Positions 34,261 to 43,970 of a DNA stretch of 64,000 nucleotides are shown piece by piece. The notes below the pieces were generated by a model. It searched no databases, had not been told where the DNA came from, and worked only from the letters and a program-made list of their open reading frames with translations. How positions within the stretch are numbered: the stretch's first letter is position 1; every line of letters starts with the position of its first letter. This DNA is from Heritagella_A intestinalis (GTDB taxonomy: Bacteria > Bacillota > Clostridia > Oscillospirales > Acutalibacteraceae): positions 1-64,000 of the forward strand of contig CAJFQF010000001.1 in the NCBI GenBank assembly GCA_904418995.1, read 5' to 3'. The position numbers were made by a program, and so were the translations under genes.

Positions 34261-36372
34261 TCAGCCGGTGGACTGGGTTTCCCCTTTATCCTCCAGCAGT
34301 GTAATGGTAATGTCAAATTCCGAACCGGATTGCTGCCCGCTGTCCGACATCCGGTATAGGGTCAGAGTAATCTGGTCTCCGGGGCTGTAATTCAGCAGGA
34401 CAGCGGAAATTTCCGAGAGATTGCTGACCTCCTGGCCGTCCACGCCGCAGATAATATCCCCCACAGCGCCGCCGGCAGTGGTGATGTCGCTGTCCTCATC
34501 GATTTCCAGGATGAGGAAGCCCATGGGGACGTCGTAGAACTGGGCTTCCTGCTCGGAGAGGTCCCGTCCGGTAATGCCCAGGCGGGTGCGGCCCTCTACA
34601 TAGCCCACGTTCATCAGGCTGTTGAGGATCTGCTCTGCCCGGCTGACGGGAATGGCAAAGCCCATGCCTTCATAATCCTCGGCTACCAGCTTGCTGGAAT
34701 TGATGCCGATGACCTGGCCATAGGTATTCACCAGGGCTCCGCCGGAGTTGCCGGGGTTGATGGCCGCGTCAGTCTGGATATAGGTCATGCCGTTTTCGCT
34801 GCTGGATTCCAGCCGGCGGTCCAGGGCGGAGATAATGCCCCGGGTCATGGAACTGGCGAAGTCCAGCCCGCCGGGATTGCCGATAGCCAGCACCGTGTCG
34901 CCAATAGACATCTGGCTCACATCGCCGAACTCTGCCGGCGTCAGGCCTTCAGCGTCAATCTTGATAATGGCCAAATCCGTGGCGCGGTCGTAGCCCACTA
35001 CCACGCCGTCGTATTCCACATCGTCCCGGGTGACCACCGTCACCTTGGTGGAGCGGGAATCATTGACCACATGGCTGTTGGTGATAATGTAGCCGTCAGA
35101 GGTGGCGATAATGCCGCTGCCCTGGTCGGTTACTTCCTGTTCGGATTCTCCATCGGAGGAATCGCTGGGAGCCGTAGCTACGATCCCCACCACCGAGGGG
35201 GCTACTTTTTGATACACTTCCTTGGCTTCCAGGGGCTCCCCGTCCGGCAGATCCATAATCTCAATAGCAGCGCCGGTACCGGTGCTGGGAGAAGATTCCG
35301 GGCTGGGGGAGGGGGTAGCTTCGGCCTGGGAGCTGGACTCGCTCTGAGAAGAGGAGGAGGGGTTTTCGGGAATCAGGGGCGAAGAGCCGTCTGTATTTCC
35401 GAAGAAGGCGGATGCAATGGCATTGCCAAAGAAGCCTACTGCCATTCCCGCAGCCAGTACGATGATGATTCCCAAGAACCATTTCTGCGCAGTGCCCATC
35501 CGGCGCTTTTCCGGGACGGGGGTTTCCCAAGGGCCGCCCATAGGGGAATAGGAGGCGGGCTGCTGCGGGGGGACGTCACCGCCGGCCGGAGGCGTATAGG
35601 GATTTCCGGCCGGGGGTTGGTTCCAGCCTTGCTGCTGGTAGGGGTTTCCGCTCCGGCGAGGGAAATCGTTTCCAGGCGTGTAGGGCATATTTCCCCGGGA
35701 ATAATGGTAATACCCGCTGTTCGCAGAGGAATCATAGGGATTTCGGGGCGGGGTGTGGCTGCTTTCGGTGGCTTCCGGTGCACTTTGTTCAGCCTGGGGG
35801 GCTTCTTCCGGAGCCTGGCCAAAGGCTTCCGGTGCGTTCTGCTCAACCTGGGCGGCCTCTTCCGGAGCTTGATCAAAGGCTTCCGGTGTGCTTTGGTTAT
35901 CCTGAGCGGCTTCTTCCGGAGTTTGTTCAAAGGCTTCGGGTGCGCTTTGTTCAGCCTGAGCGGCTTCTTCTGGGGCCTGGCCAAAGGTTTCCGGCTCGCT
36001 TTGGTTATCCTGAGCGGTATCTTCCGGAGCTTGGTCAAAGGCTTCGGGTGCGCTTTGTTCAGCCTGAGCGGCTTCTTCTGGGGCCTGGCCAGAGACTTCC
36101 GGCGTGCTTTTTTCAGTTTCGGCAGCTTCTATCGGGGATTCCGTAGAGTTTTCCTCTGTCGGGGAATCAAAAGCGGAGCTTCCCCAGCCATTGCCCCATT
36201 GGCCGCCCCAGGCGTCCGGTTTGGAGGAATCGAATGCAGAGGCGCCCCAGGCACTTTCTTTTTCATCAGAGGAAGGACTGCCCTGTGCAGCGCCCGAGGG
36301 CTCCGAACCGGCGTCCGGGCTTCCGTCCTTGGGGTCGGGGGAATAGGGGGATTTCCAGGGGGTATCTGTCAT
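34261..36372 (-). CDS. htrA: HtrA/DegP-like membrane serine protease with long repeat-rich N-terminus
   Basis: A 703-residue S1C protease. Residues 1-285 are low-complexity and presumably cytoplasmic, including six 18-residue repeats (FxQAPEEAAQxxQSxPEA, about 89-200). A membrane span follows at about 297-320. The protease domain has the triad in ITNSHVVN (His), DRATDLAIIKID (Asp) and DAAINPGNSGGALVN (Ser). A PDZ domain closes the protein (GDIICGVDGQEVSNL). It degrades or refolds exported proteins. The ATG overlaps the stop of the sensor kinase gene (ATGA), so it is coupled to an envelope-type two-component system that probably controls it. Confidence 0.93.
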   Translation of the reverse strand: MTDTPWKSPYSPDPKDGSPDAGSEPSGAAQGSPSSDEKESAWGASAFDSSKPDAWGGQWGNGWGSSAFDSPTEENSTESPIEAAETEKSTPEVSGQAPEEAAQAEQSAPEAFDQAPEDTAQDNQSEPETFGQAPEEAAQAEQSAPEAFEQTPEEAAQDNQSTPEAFDQAPEEAAQVEQNAPEAFGQAPEEAPQAEQSAPEATESSHTPPRNPYDSSANSGYYHYSRGNMPYTPGNDFPRRSGNPYQQQGWNQPPAGNPYTPPAGGDVPPQQPASYSPMGGPWETPVPEKRRMGTAQKWFLGIIIVLAAGMAVGFFGNAIASAFFGNTDGSSPLIPENPSSSSQSESSSQAEATPSPSPESSPSTGTGAAIEIMDLPDGEPLEAKEVYQKVAPSVVGIVATAPSDSSDGESEQEVTDQGSGIIATSDGYIITNSHVVNDSRSTKVTVVTRDDVEYDGVVVGYDRATDLAIIKIDAEGLTPAEFGDVSQMSIGDTVLAIGNPGGLDFASSMTRGIISALDRRLESSSENGMTYIQTDAAINPGNSGGALVNTYGQVIGINSSKLVAEDYEGMGFAIPVSRAEQILNSLMNVGYVEGRTRLGITGRDLSEQEAQFYDVPMGFLILEIDEDSDITTAGGAVGDIICGVDGQEVSNLSEISAVLLNYSPGDQITLTLYRMSDSGQQSGSEFDITITLLEDKGETQSTG
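35780..36108 (-). repeat. In-frame 54-bp tandem repeats within htrA
   Basis: Six consecutive copies of an 18-codon unit, with alternating AQAEQ/AQDNQ ends that suggest expansion by a double unit. Confidence 0.85.
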
Positions 36373-38021
36373 GGGGCGTCATTCCTTTCTGTAGAAGAAG
36401 CTTCCGTTTCCGGAGAAGGCATGGGCTCTTCCGGCGCAAACCCGGCGTCCGGCTCCGAAGGCTGCTGGGGGGGCTGCTGGGGAGAAGAAGCAGAAGCGGC
36501 TTTTTTCCGGGACTTCCGGCTTTTGCGGGAGGAGTCTTTTTCCGGTTTTTGCAGGGTGTTTTCCTTGTTTTTGACATTTTCCGGCCGTTTGGGCAGCCAG
36601 AAGCTGAATTGGGTGTATTGATCCACAATACTGCTGGCGGTAATTTCGCCGCCGTGGAGGTGGACAATGGTCTTGACAATATACAAACCCAGGCCCAGGC
36701 CGTTTTTGTCCTGGCTGCGGGATTTGTCGGTTTTAAAGAAGCGGTCGAAGATCATGCGGATGTCGTCGGGGTCGATGCCGTGGCCGCTGTTGCGGATGGT
36801 CACCGCCGTGCGGTCGGGGAGGTCTTCAATCTTAATGGCAATATAGCCTCCCGGGTCGGTGAATTTCACGGCGTTTTCAAAGAGATTGTAGACCACCTGA
36901 TGAATCATATCCGGGTCGCCGTCCACAAAAAGGCTTTCGGTGTTTTCCAGTCCCCGAATCTCCAAACGCTTTTCCTCAATGGGCTTTTCAAAGGAGAAAA
37001 TAGCGGTGAGGATGGTATTGGTCAAATCAAACCGGGCGGGGTGCAGCTGCAGCTCGCCGCTGTCGATACGGGAGAGGTCCAGCATGGTGCGCACCAGCCG
37101 GGACAGGCGCTTGACTTCCTGGGACACGGTGCGCAGATAGTGGGCTTCCCGTTCCGGCGGGATGGTACCGTCCAGAATGCCGTCGATAAACCCGGCAATG
37201 GTGGTCATGGGGGTCTTCAGCTCGTGGGAAACATTGGCGATAAAGTTCCGGCGCAGGTTTTCGCCGCTGGCCAGGGAGGCCGCCATATTATTGAAGGCCG
37301 TGGCCAGTTCGCCGATTTCGTCATTGCTGGTCACCGGCACCCGCACGGAGAAATCCCCCTCGCCAAAGCTTTTGGCTGCGGCGGACATCTGCCGCAGGGG
37401 TTTTACCAGCTGATAGGAGAAGGCCCAAATGACGCAGAAGGTGAGCATAAAGGCGGCGATAGCAGCCAGCAGGAAGATCCGCAGCATTTCCATACGGTAG
37501 CTGCTCACCGCCTGGATGCTGGTGGCTACGAATACCGCGCCGATGGGGACGTCGTCCACCAGCACCGGTTCGCCTACAATGTAGTAGTTTTCCCGGTAAA
37601 CGCCGGAAAGGGTCCCTTGGGATTCATAGCCGCCGTCCACCAATACCTGCCGCATAATAGAGGGGTCCACCGTCCGGTCGGTTTCAATATTGCTGTTGGT
37701 ATAGGCCCCCAGCAGCCGCTGGCCGTTCTGATCGGTGATAAAGATGTCGGCGTCGATGTTTTCCGAAAACCCCTGCATTAAAAATTCCATGCTGGAGTTG
37801 AGCTCATAGCGCTGCTGGCTTTCGTCATAAACGGAGGCGGCCTCTGCCATCCGGGCCACGTACTGGGCGTTCTGCCGGAGCAGGTCCCGTTTTTCATTCT
37901 CCCAGTATTGGGAGACAAAAACCAGCATCACCATGCCCAGCAGCAAAAAGCTGGCCAGTACGATAGCCATGGTAATACGGAGATATTTTTTAAAAAGGGT
38001 CTTTTGCTTGGGCACGCCCAT
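36369..38021 (-). CDS. Two-component sensor histidine kinase
   Basis: A 550-residue membrane kinase. ATG 38021 (GGGAGTGAC upstream) starts MGVPKQKTLFKKYLRITMAI. Two membrane spans flank an extracellular sensor of about 120 residues. HAMP follows (QLVKPLRQMSAAAKSFGEGD), then the dimerisation domain with the phospho-acceptor His in FIANVSHELKTPMTTIAGFI, and the ATPase domain (VVYNLFENAVKFT, GHGIDPDDIRMIFDRFF, GLGLGLYIVKTIV). An unusual Ser/Lys/Pro-rich cytoplasmic tail of about 75 residues follows the kinase core. It belongs to the PhoR/ResE/WalK-like class, and forms an operon with the response regulator and htrA. Confidence 0.95.
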   Translation of the reverse strand: MGVPKQKTLFKKYLRITMAIVLASFLLLGMVMLVFVSQYWENEKRDLLRQNAQYVARMAEAASVYDESQQRYELNSSMEFLMQGFSENIDADIFITDQNGQRLLGAYTNSNIETDRTVDPSIMRQVLVDGGYESQGTLSGVYRENYYIVGEPVLVDDVPIGAVFVATSIQAVSSYRMEMLRIFLLAAIAAFMLTFCVIWAFSYQLVKPLRQMSAAAKSFGEGDFSVRVPVTSNDEIGELATAFNNMAASLASGENLRRNFIANVSHELKTPMTTIAGFIDGILDGTIPPEREAHYLRTVSQEVKRLSRLVRTMLDLSRIDSGELQLHPARFDLTNTILTAIFSFEKPIEEKRLEIRGLENTESLFVDGDPDMIHQVVYNLFENAVKFTDPGGYIAIKIEDLPDRTAVTIRNSGHGIDPDDIRMIFDRFFKTDKSRSQDKNGLGLGLYIVKTIVHLHGGEITASSIVDQYTQFSFWLPKRPENVKNKENTLQKPEKDSSRKSRKSRKKAASASSPQQPPQQPSEPDAGFAPEEPMPSPETEASSTERNDAP

Positions 38022-38066
38022 GTTGTCACTCCCAAAAACAGCGCCCGGCATAGCCGGGGCCGGATG

Positions 38067-38756
38067 TTATTCTTTCACTTCAAACTTGTAGCCTACGCCC
38101 CAAACGGTCTTCAGGGACCACTTGTCGGAAACGCCTTCCAGCTTTTCCCGCAGGCGCTTGACATGGACGTCTACGGTGCGGGAATCGCCGTAGTAATCAA
38201 AGCCCCAGACCTCGTCCAGCAGCTGGTCCCGGGTAAACACCCGGTTGGGGTTGCTGGCCAGATGGTAGATGAGCTCCATCTCCTTGGGCGGGGTGTCTAC
38301 CTGCTTGCCGTTGACCTTCAGCTCATAGTTGGTCAGGTTAATGGAGAGCTTGTCGTATTTCACTTCCTTGACGGTATCATTGGCGTTTTTGCCCATGCGG
38401 CGGAGCACCGCCTTGATGCGGGCCACCACTTCCTTGGTTTCAAAGGGCTTGACCACATAGTCGTCAGCCCCCAGTTCCAGGCCCAGGACCTTGTCAAAGA
38501 CCTCGCCCTTGGCGGTGAGCATAATAATGGGGCACTGGGATTTTTTGCGGATCTCCCGGCAGACCTGCCAGCCGTCCAGCTCGGGGAGCATGATATCCAG
38601 CAGGATCAGGTCAGGGGAAAAGCTGTCGAAGAGTTCCAGGGCCCGGCGGCCGTCGTTGGCCACCGCTACCTCGAAGTTTTCCTTTTCAATATACAGGCGG
38701 AGCAGTTCGCAGATGTTCTGGTCATCGTCCACCACTAAGATTTTTCCAGCGGACAT
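38067..38756 (-). CDS. OmpR/PhoB-family response regulator
   Basis: A 229-residue regulator. The receiver domain has KILVVDDDQNICELL, the phospho-acceptor Asp in LILLDIMLPELDGW, Thr in IIMLTAKGE and Lys in DDYVVKPF. The winged-helix output domain has PPKEMELIYHLASNPNRVFT and DVHVKRLREKLEG. It is the first gene of the regulator-kinase-htrA operon, 45 bp from the kinase gene. It probably activates envelope-stress genes including its own operon. Confidence 0.95.
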   Translation of the reverse strand: MSAGKILVVDDDQNICELLRLYIEKENFEVAVANDGRRALELFDSFSPDLILLDIMLPELDGWQVCREIRKKSQCPIIMLTAKGEVFDKVLGLELGADDYVVKPFETKEVVARIKAVLRRMGKNANDTVKEVKYDKLSINLTNYELKVNGKQVDTPPKEMELIYHLASNPNRVFTRDQLLDEVWGFDYYGDSRTVDVHVKRLREKLEGVSDKWSLKTVWGVGYKFEVKE

Positions 38757-39095
38757 AATGGGAAGCCTCCTTTGTTTTTCAAAGCTTTATCATACCAAAC
38801 CGATACGAAGGGATTCGCTGCGGTCTATTTGTGAAAACCATGCCTTTGCCGCTGTGATTGCGGTTTGGGTACTATTCTCAATTATAAGCGATTCATCGAA
38901 CAAAGTCATGAATTTTTTGTGACGCCTGCGAAAGCAGGGAATCATTTCCTTGGAAGAATTTCCTCCGGTTCTGGGAGCGTAGAATGGCCGGCCTCTCCTG
39001 GGCAGACAAGAAAAACTGAGAGGGATGCACAAAAAGAAAATAAAATATTTTACACAATGATATAGCCGAAAAAGAAAAATATTTTAGTAAATGGG
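38757..39095. other. Divergent intergenic region
   Basis: It separates the leftward regulator operon from malQ. A minus-strand TATGAT near 38790 is a candidate -10 for the operon. A small hairpin CCTGCGAAAGCAGG lies near 38927-38940. No gene is seen. Confidence 0.5.
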
Positions 39096-39124
39096 TTTAA
39101 AACCAAAGGCGAATCAGGTATAAT
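39096..39124 (+). promoter_or_regulatory. SigmaA promoter of malQ-glgP
   Basis: TTTAAA (39096-39101) and TATAAT (39119-39124), 17-bp spacer. Confidence 0.65.
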
Positions 39125-39202
39125 GGAGGAGAGTTGCGGGGGATTCCCCCCGAAAACAGCCCGGCAGGGGCTTTCCTGCGGGCACACAGGGAGGTTTTTA
39201 TT

Positions 39203-40696
39203 TTGCGTGCAAGCGGAATCCTATTGCCGGTGAGCAGCCTGCCCTCCCCCTATGGGATTGGGACGCTGGGCCGGAGCGCTTATGAATTTGTAGATTTTTT
39301 GCAGGAGGCGGGCCAGGCCTACTGGCAGGTGCTGCCCATTGGCCCCACTAGCTATGGAGACAGCCCCTACCAGAGCTTTTCCACCTTTGCGGGGAACCCC
39401 TATTTTCTGGATTTGGATGGCTTCTGTGACCAGGGGCTTTTGACAAAAGAGGAATGCTTGGAATACAACTGGGGAGACGACCCGGAACAGGTGGATTATA
39501 AGGCCCTGTGGGACGCCCGGTTTGTGCTGTTCCGAAAAGCCTTTGCCCGGGGAAAAGAGGAACCGGCCATCAAAAAATTCCGGGAGGAAAACCGCTGGTG
39601 GCTGGAGGACTACGCCCTGTATATGGCGGTAAAGGCCCAGATGGAGGACCGCTCCTGGATTACCTGGGATGAGGACATCCGCCTGCGCCGGCCGGAAGCG
39701 TTGGCCCGGTATGGGGAAGAACTTCAGGAGGACGTGGAGTTTTACATCTTTCTCCAATACCATTTTTATGAGCAGTGGGGAGCCCTGCGGAAATACGCCA
39801 ATCAGAAGGGCGTGAAGCTCATCGGGGATATCCCCATCTATGTGGCCCTGGACAGCGCCGATGTTTGGGCGGAGCCGGAGCAGTTCCAGCTGGACGAGGA
39901 CTGCCGCCCCATTGATGTGGCGGGCTGTCCGCCGGACGCCTTTTCCGCCGACGGCCAGCTGTGGGGGAACCCCCTGTACCGCTGGGAGGACATGAAGGAG
40001 AATCAATATGCCTGGTGGGTGCGCCGGCTGCGCCACAATGTGCAGCTCTTTGATATGACCCGCATCGACCACTTCCGGGGGTTTGCCGGCTATTATGCCA
40101 TCCCCTATGGGGATAAGACCGCCAAAAACGGGGAGTGGCGCAAGGGCCCGGGCATTGACTTCTTCCGCTCGGTGAAGAAGCAGCTGGGGAAAATGGACCT
40201 CATCGCCGAGGATTTGGGCTTCTTGACCCCGGACGTCAAGAAAATGCTGAAAGCCTCCGGCTATCCCGGCATGAAGGTGCTGCAATTTGCCTTTGATTCC
40301 CGGGAGGAGAGCGATTACCTGCCCCACAATTACGACAAAAACTGTGTAGTCTATACCGGTACCCACGATAACGATACCACCGCCGGATGGTTTGAAACCG
40401 CACCCAAGGCAGACGTGCGGTTTGCCAAAAAATATCTGGGGGTGCGGTACAACCGGGACGGAGCCTGGTCCTTTATCCGGGCGGCCATGGCCAGCGTGGC
40501 CAATTTGGCGGTGACTCCCATGCAGGACTTCCTGAACTTGGGGAGCGAAGCCCGGATGAATACGCCCTCCACCTTGGGCGGAAACTGGATGTGGCGGATG
40601 CAGGAAGGGGCCGCCAGCCCGGAATTGGCCGCCAAAATCCGGGACGTCACCAAGCTGTATGGCCGGGCGCCCGCGCCCCGCAAAGCGAAGCCCTGA
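39203..40696 (+). CDS. malQ: 4-alpha-glucanotransferase (amylomaltase)
   Basis: A 497-residue GH77 enzyme that transfers maltooligosyl units and frees glucose. TTG 39203 follows GGGAGGT, giving MRASGILLPVSSLPSPYGIG, the standard N-terminus. Catalytic features: nucleophile Asp in DMTRIDHFRGFAGYYAIP, acid/base Glu in LIAEDLGFLTPDV, and GTHDNDTTAGWF. It is followed after 39 bp by glycogen phosphorylase, with which it degrades glycogen or starch oligosaccharides. Confidence 0.96.
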   Translation: MRASGILLPVSSLPSPYGIGTLGRSAYEFVDFLQEAGQAYWQVLPIGPTSYGDSPYQSFSTFAGNPYFLDLDGFCDQGLLTKEECLEYNWGDDPEQVDYKALWDARFVLFRKAFARGKEEPAIKKFREENRWWLEDYALYMAVKAQMEDRSWITWDEDIRLRRPEALARYGEELQEDVEFYIFLQYHFYEQWGALRKYANQKGVKLIGDIPIYVALDSADVWAEPEQFQLDEDCRPIDVAGCPPDAFSADGQLWGNPLYRWEDMKENQYAWWVRRLRHNVQLFDMTRIDHFRGFAGYYAIPYGDKTAKNGEWRKGPGIDFFRSVKKQLGKMDLIAEDLGFLTPDVKKMLKASGYPGMKVLQFAFDSREESDYLPHNYDKNCVVYTGTHDNDTTAGWFETAPKADVRFAKKYLGVRYNRDGAWSFIRAAMASVANLAVTPMQDFLNLGSEARMNTPSTLGGNWMWRMQEGAASPELAAKIRDVTKLYGRAPAPRKAKP

Positions 40697-40735
40697 GCGG
40701 GGCTCCCCATCATCCAAAAAGAAAGGAAGAGAACC

Positions 40736-43069
40736 ATGACTCCATTTCAGAATGAAATCCTCGTGGCTTTGCGGGAGGAAACCGCAAAACCCTTATCCCA
40801 GGCCGATACCACGGCCATTTACCACGCAGTGAGCCGGGCTGCCATGAACCGGGCCCGGGACGCCTGGAAAGAAGTTCCCGGCAAAAAGCGGGCCTGCTAT
40901 CTGTCCGCAGAATTCCTCATCGGCCGCATGGTCAATTCCAACCTGCTGAATCTGGGCCTGCTGGAAGAAACCCGGGCCCTGCTGGAGGAAAACGGCCGCT
41001 CTCCGGAGCTCTTTGACGAGGTGGACGACCCGGCCTTGGGCAACGGGGGCCTGGGGCGTCTGGCTGCCTGCTTTTTGGATTCCGCCGCCACCCAGGACAT
41101 CCCCCTGGACGGCTTTGGCATCCGGTACAAGTATGGCCTGTTCCGCCAGACCATCGAGGGGGGCTTCCAGCGGGAATACCCCGACGATTGGCAGCGGTTC
41201 GGCGACCCCTGGAGTTTGCGCCGGGGGGATGAGCGGGTGAAGGTGCATTTTGCCGGCCAGGATGTGTGGGCCGTGCCCTACGATATGCCCGTCATCGGCT
41301 ACGGCGGGAAAACCGTCAATACCCTGCGCCTTTGGCAGTCCGAGGCGGTGGACGGCTTTGACTTTGCCCTGTTTAACCAGCAGAAATACAGCGAGGCCGT
41401 GAAGAACCGGGAGGAGGCCGAGGCCATTTCCACTTGCCTGTATCCCAATGACGACACCGATGAGGGGAGAAAGCTCCGGCTGAAGCAGGAATACTTCTTC
41501 TCCAGCGCTTCCCTGCAGTGCATTGTCCGGCGGTACCGGGAGCAGCACGGAGCGGACTTCTCCCACTTCCCCGAATCCTATGTGGTGCAGCTCAACGACA
41601 CCCACCCCACCGTGGCCATTCCCGAATTGCTGCGCATTCTTCTGGAAGAAGAGCTCATGGATTTCGATGAGGCATTGGAGATGGTAAAAAAGGTTTTCGC
41701 CTACACCAACCATACCATTATGCCCGAGGCCTTGGAAAAGTGGAGCGTGGATTTGTTCTGCGCGGTGCTGCCCCATGTGTACCCCTATGTGGTGATGCTG
41801 AACCATGCCCTGAAGCGGGAGCTGCTGGGCCGGGGGATTGCCCGGGAGCAGCTCTCCCAGTACGCCATTCTGGACGGGGATATGGTGCATATGGCCCGTA
41901 TGGCCATCTATGCCTCCCACTCCACCAACGGCGTGGCGGAAATCCACACCCGGATTTTGAAGGAGAGCGCCCTCAAGGAGTGGTATGCCCTCTATCCCGA
42001 GCGCTTTAACAACAAGACCAACGGCATTACCCAGCGGCGTTGGCTGGCCCTATGCAATCCGGAGCTTTCTCAGTTTATCACCGACCGCATCGGCAGCGGC
42101 TGGGTCACCGATTTGGACCAGCTGAAAAAGCTGGAACCCTATGCCGGGGACGCCAACTCCCTTCGGCAGTTTGCAGACATAAAAAAGCGGAAAAAAGAGG
42201 AACTGGCTCGGTACGTCTGGGAGCACGACCACTTTGGCCTGCACACGGATTTTGTCTTTGACGTGCAGATCAAGCGGCTCCACGAGTACAAGCGGCAGCT
42301 TCTCAACGCCTTCTCCATTATGGACATTTACTTTGCCCTGAAAGACGGCTCCCTCACGGACTTTCACCCCACGGTGTTCCTCTTTGGGGCCAAGGCTGCG
42401 CCGGGCTACTGGCGTGCCAAGGGCATTATCAAATATATCAACGAGGTGGCCCATCTGGTGAACACCGACCCGGAGGTCAACCAAAAAATGCAGGTGCTCT
42501 TTGTGTCTAACTACAATGTCTCCTATGCGGAGAAGCTCATCCCAGCGGCGGACATCTCCGAGCAGATTTCCACCGCGGGCACCGAGGCCAGCGGCACCAG
42601 CAACATGAAATTCATGCTCAACGGCGCGGTGACCCTGGGCACCTATGACGGGGCCAACATTGAAATCGCCCAGCAGGCCGGGGAGGAAAACAACTATATC
42701 TTCGGCGCTAAGGTGGAGGACATTGCCCAAATCGCGGAGACCTATGACCCGGAAAAGATTTTGGCGGAGAATCCCCGGATCCGCCGGGTAGTGGAGACCC
42801 TCATCGACGGCACCTTCTCCGACGGGGGAAATGGCATGTTCCAGGAGCTGTACACCGCCCTGACCAAGGGGGCCAGCTGGCACAAGCCCGACCATTACTA
42901 TCTGCTGCTGGATTTCATCCCCTACTGCGAGGCCCGTCTCCGTGCCAACCGGGACTGGGGCAACCAGGAGGCATTTGCGAAAAAATGCCTGCTTAATGTG
43001 GCCAATGCCGGGAAGTTCTCCAGCGACCGGACCATTCGCCAGTACGCCGAGGAAATCTGGGGCCTATAA
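40736..43069 (+). CDS. glgP: Glycogen/maltodextrin phosphorylase
   Basis: A 777-residue GT35 phosphorylase that releases glucose-1-phosphate from alpha-1,4-glucans. YLSAEFLIGRMVNSNLLNLG, DPALGNGGLGRLAACFLDS, the PLP-binding region EASGTSNMKFMLNGAVTLGT (Lys as Schiff base) and YDGANIEI are present. The length is slightly short of the typical 800-850 residues, as in many Firmicutes. ATG 40736 follows AAAGGAAGAG. It is the second gene of the malQ operon; a terminator follows. Confidence 0.96.
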   Translation: MTPFQNEILVALREETAKPLSQADTTAIYHAVSRAAMNRARDAWKEVPGKKRACYLSAEFLIGRMVNSNLLNLGLLEETRALLEENGRSPELFDEVDDPALGNGGLGRLAACFLDSAATQDIPLDGFGIRYKYGLFRQTIEGGFQREYPDDWQRFGDPWSLRRGDERVKVHFAGQDVWAVPYDMPVIGYGGKTVNTLRLWQSEAVDGFDFALFNQQKYSEAVKNREEAEAISTCLYPNDDTDEGRKLRLKQEYFFSSASLQCIVRRYREQHGADFSHFPESYVVQLNDTHPTVAIPELLRILLEEELMDFDEALEMVKKVFAYTNHTIMPEALEKWSVDLFCAVLPHVYPYVVMLNHALKRELLGRGIAREQLSQYAILDGDMVHMARMAIYASHSTNGVAEIHTRILKESALKEWYALYPERFNNKTNGITQRRWLALCNPELSQFITDRIGSGWVTDLDQLKKLEPYAGDANSLRQFADIKKRKKEELARYVWEHDHFGLHTDFVFDVQIKRLHEYKRQLLNAFSIMDIYFALKDGSLTDFHPTVFLFGAKAAPGYWRAKGIIKYINEVAHLVNTDPEVNQKMQVLFVSNYNVSYAEKLIPAADISEQISTAGTEASGTSNMKFMLNGAVTLGTYDGANIEIAQQAGEENNYIFGAKVEDIAQIAETYDPEKILAENPRIRRVVETLIDGTFSDGGNGMFQELYTALTKGASWHKPDHYYLLLDFIPYCEARLRANRDWGNQEAFAKKCLLNVANAGKFSSDRTIRQYAEEIWGL

Positions 43070-43083
43070 GGAATACAACAAGC

Positions 43084-43114
43084 AGAGGGGCTGCCTAGAG
43101 GCAAGCCCCTCTTT
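43084..43114 (+). terminator. Intrinsic terminator after glgP
   Basis: GAGGGGC (43085-43091) pairs with GCCCCTC (43105-43111), with an inner TGCC/GGCA pair, followed by TTTT. Confidence 0.88.
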
Positions 43115-43178
43115 TCCATGACGCCACAGTTTGGTATAATAGGAGAAGCGTATTTGATTTACAAAGGAGACCTTGCCC

Positions 43179-43952
43179 TTGGAAGCACTGATTTTTGATT
43201 CCCATGCCCACTATGACGATTCCGCTTTTGATTCCGACCGGGAGGAGCTGCTGGCCCTTCTGCCCCAAAAAGGCGTGTGCCATGTTATCAACGCCGGTGC
43301 CAGCCTGAAAGGCAGCGCCGCCTCCATTGCCCTGGCGGAAAAATACCCCTATTTCCACGCCGCCGCCGGGGTTCACCCGGAGGACGCCGGCAACTTGCCT
43401 GCGGATTGGATAGAGCAGCTTGGCCGGTTCCTGGACCATCCCAAGGTAGTGGCTGTGGGGGAAATCGGCCTGGATTACCACTATGAAGATGCCTGCCCCC
43501 GGGAAGTGCAGCAGCAGGTGTTCGAGGCCCAGCTCCGCCTGGCCCGGGAGCGGGATTTGCCGGTGATTGTCCACGACCGGGAGGCCCACGGGGATACCAT
43601 GGCCCTGCTGCGGAAATACCGGCCCCGGGGCGTTGTCCACTGTTTTTCCGGCAGTGCGGAAATGGCCCGGGAAGTAGTGGCTTTGGGAATGTATGTCGGC
43701 TTGGGGGGCGTTGTCACCTTTAAAAACGCCAAACATCCCCTGGAAGTGGCGGCGGCTGTGCCCTTGGAGCGCATCCTCAACGAGACGGATGCCCCTTATA
43801 TGGCTCCGGTGCCCTTCCGTGGCAAGCGGTGCGATTCCACCATGATTCCCTGGTCTGCGGCGAAAATCGGGGAGATCAAAGGGGTCTCCGCCCAGGAAGT
43901 TTTGGCCCAGGGCTGCCGGAACGCGGCGGCGCTTTTCGGTATTGCCCTTTGA
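43179..43952 (+). CDS. tatD: TatD-family metal-dependent DNase
   Basis: A 257-residue TIM-barrel hydrolase. TTG 43179 follows AAAGGAGA with correct spacing; TTG 43173 is too close. Motifs: LIFDSHAHYDD (metal His-x-His), AAGVHPED, GEIGLDYHYE, PVIVHDREAHGD, VVHCFSGSAE and LNETDAPYMAPVP. A TATAAT at about 43135 is the likely -10. It is paired with the radical SAM gene 18 bp downstream, an arrangement known for TatD-linked radical SAM proteins. Confidence 0.93.
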   Translation: MEALIFDSHAHYDDSAFDSDREELLALLPQKGVCHVINAGASLKGSAASIALAEKYPYFHAAAGVHPEDAGNLPADWIEQLGRFLDHPKVVAVGEIGLDYHYEDACPREVQQQVFEAQLRLARERDLPVIVHDREAHGDTMALLRKYRPRGVVHCFSGSAEMAREVVALGMYVGLGGVVTFKNAKHPLEVAAAVPLERILNETDAPYMAPVPFRGKRCDSTMIPWSAAKIGEIKGVSAQEVLAQGCRNAAALFGIAL

Positions 43953-43970
43953 TTGCGAGGAGGAACTAGT

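Noticed and set aside
35071..36621. 516-codon plus-strand ORF of Phe/Gly/Arg-rich repeats
   Set aside because: It arises from the in-frame htrA repeats read on the opposite strand.
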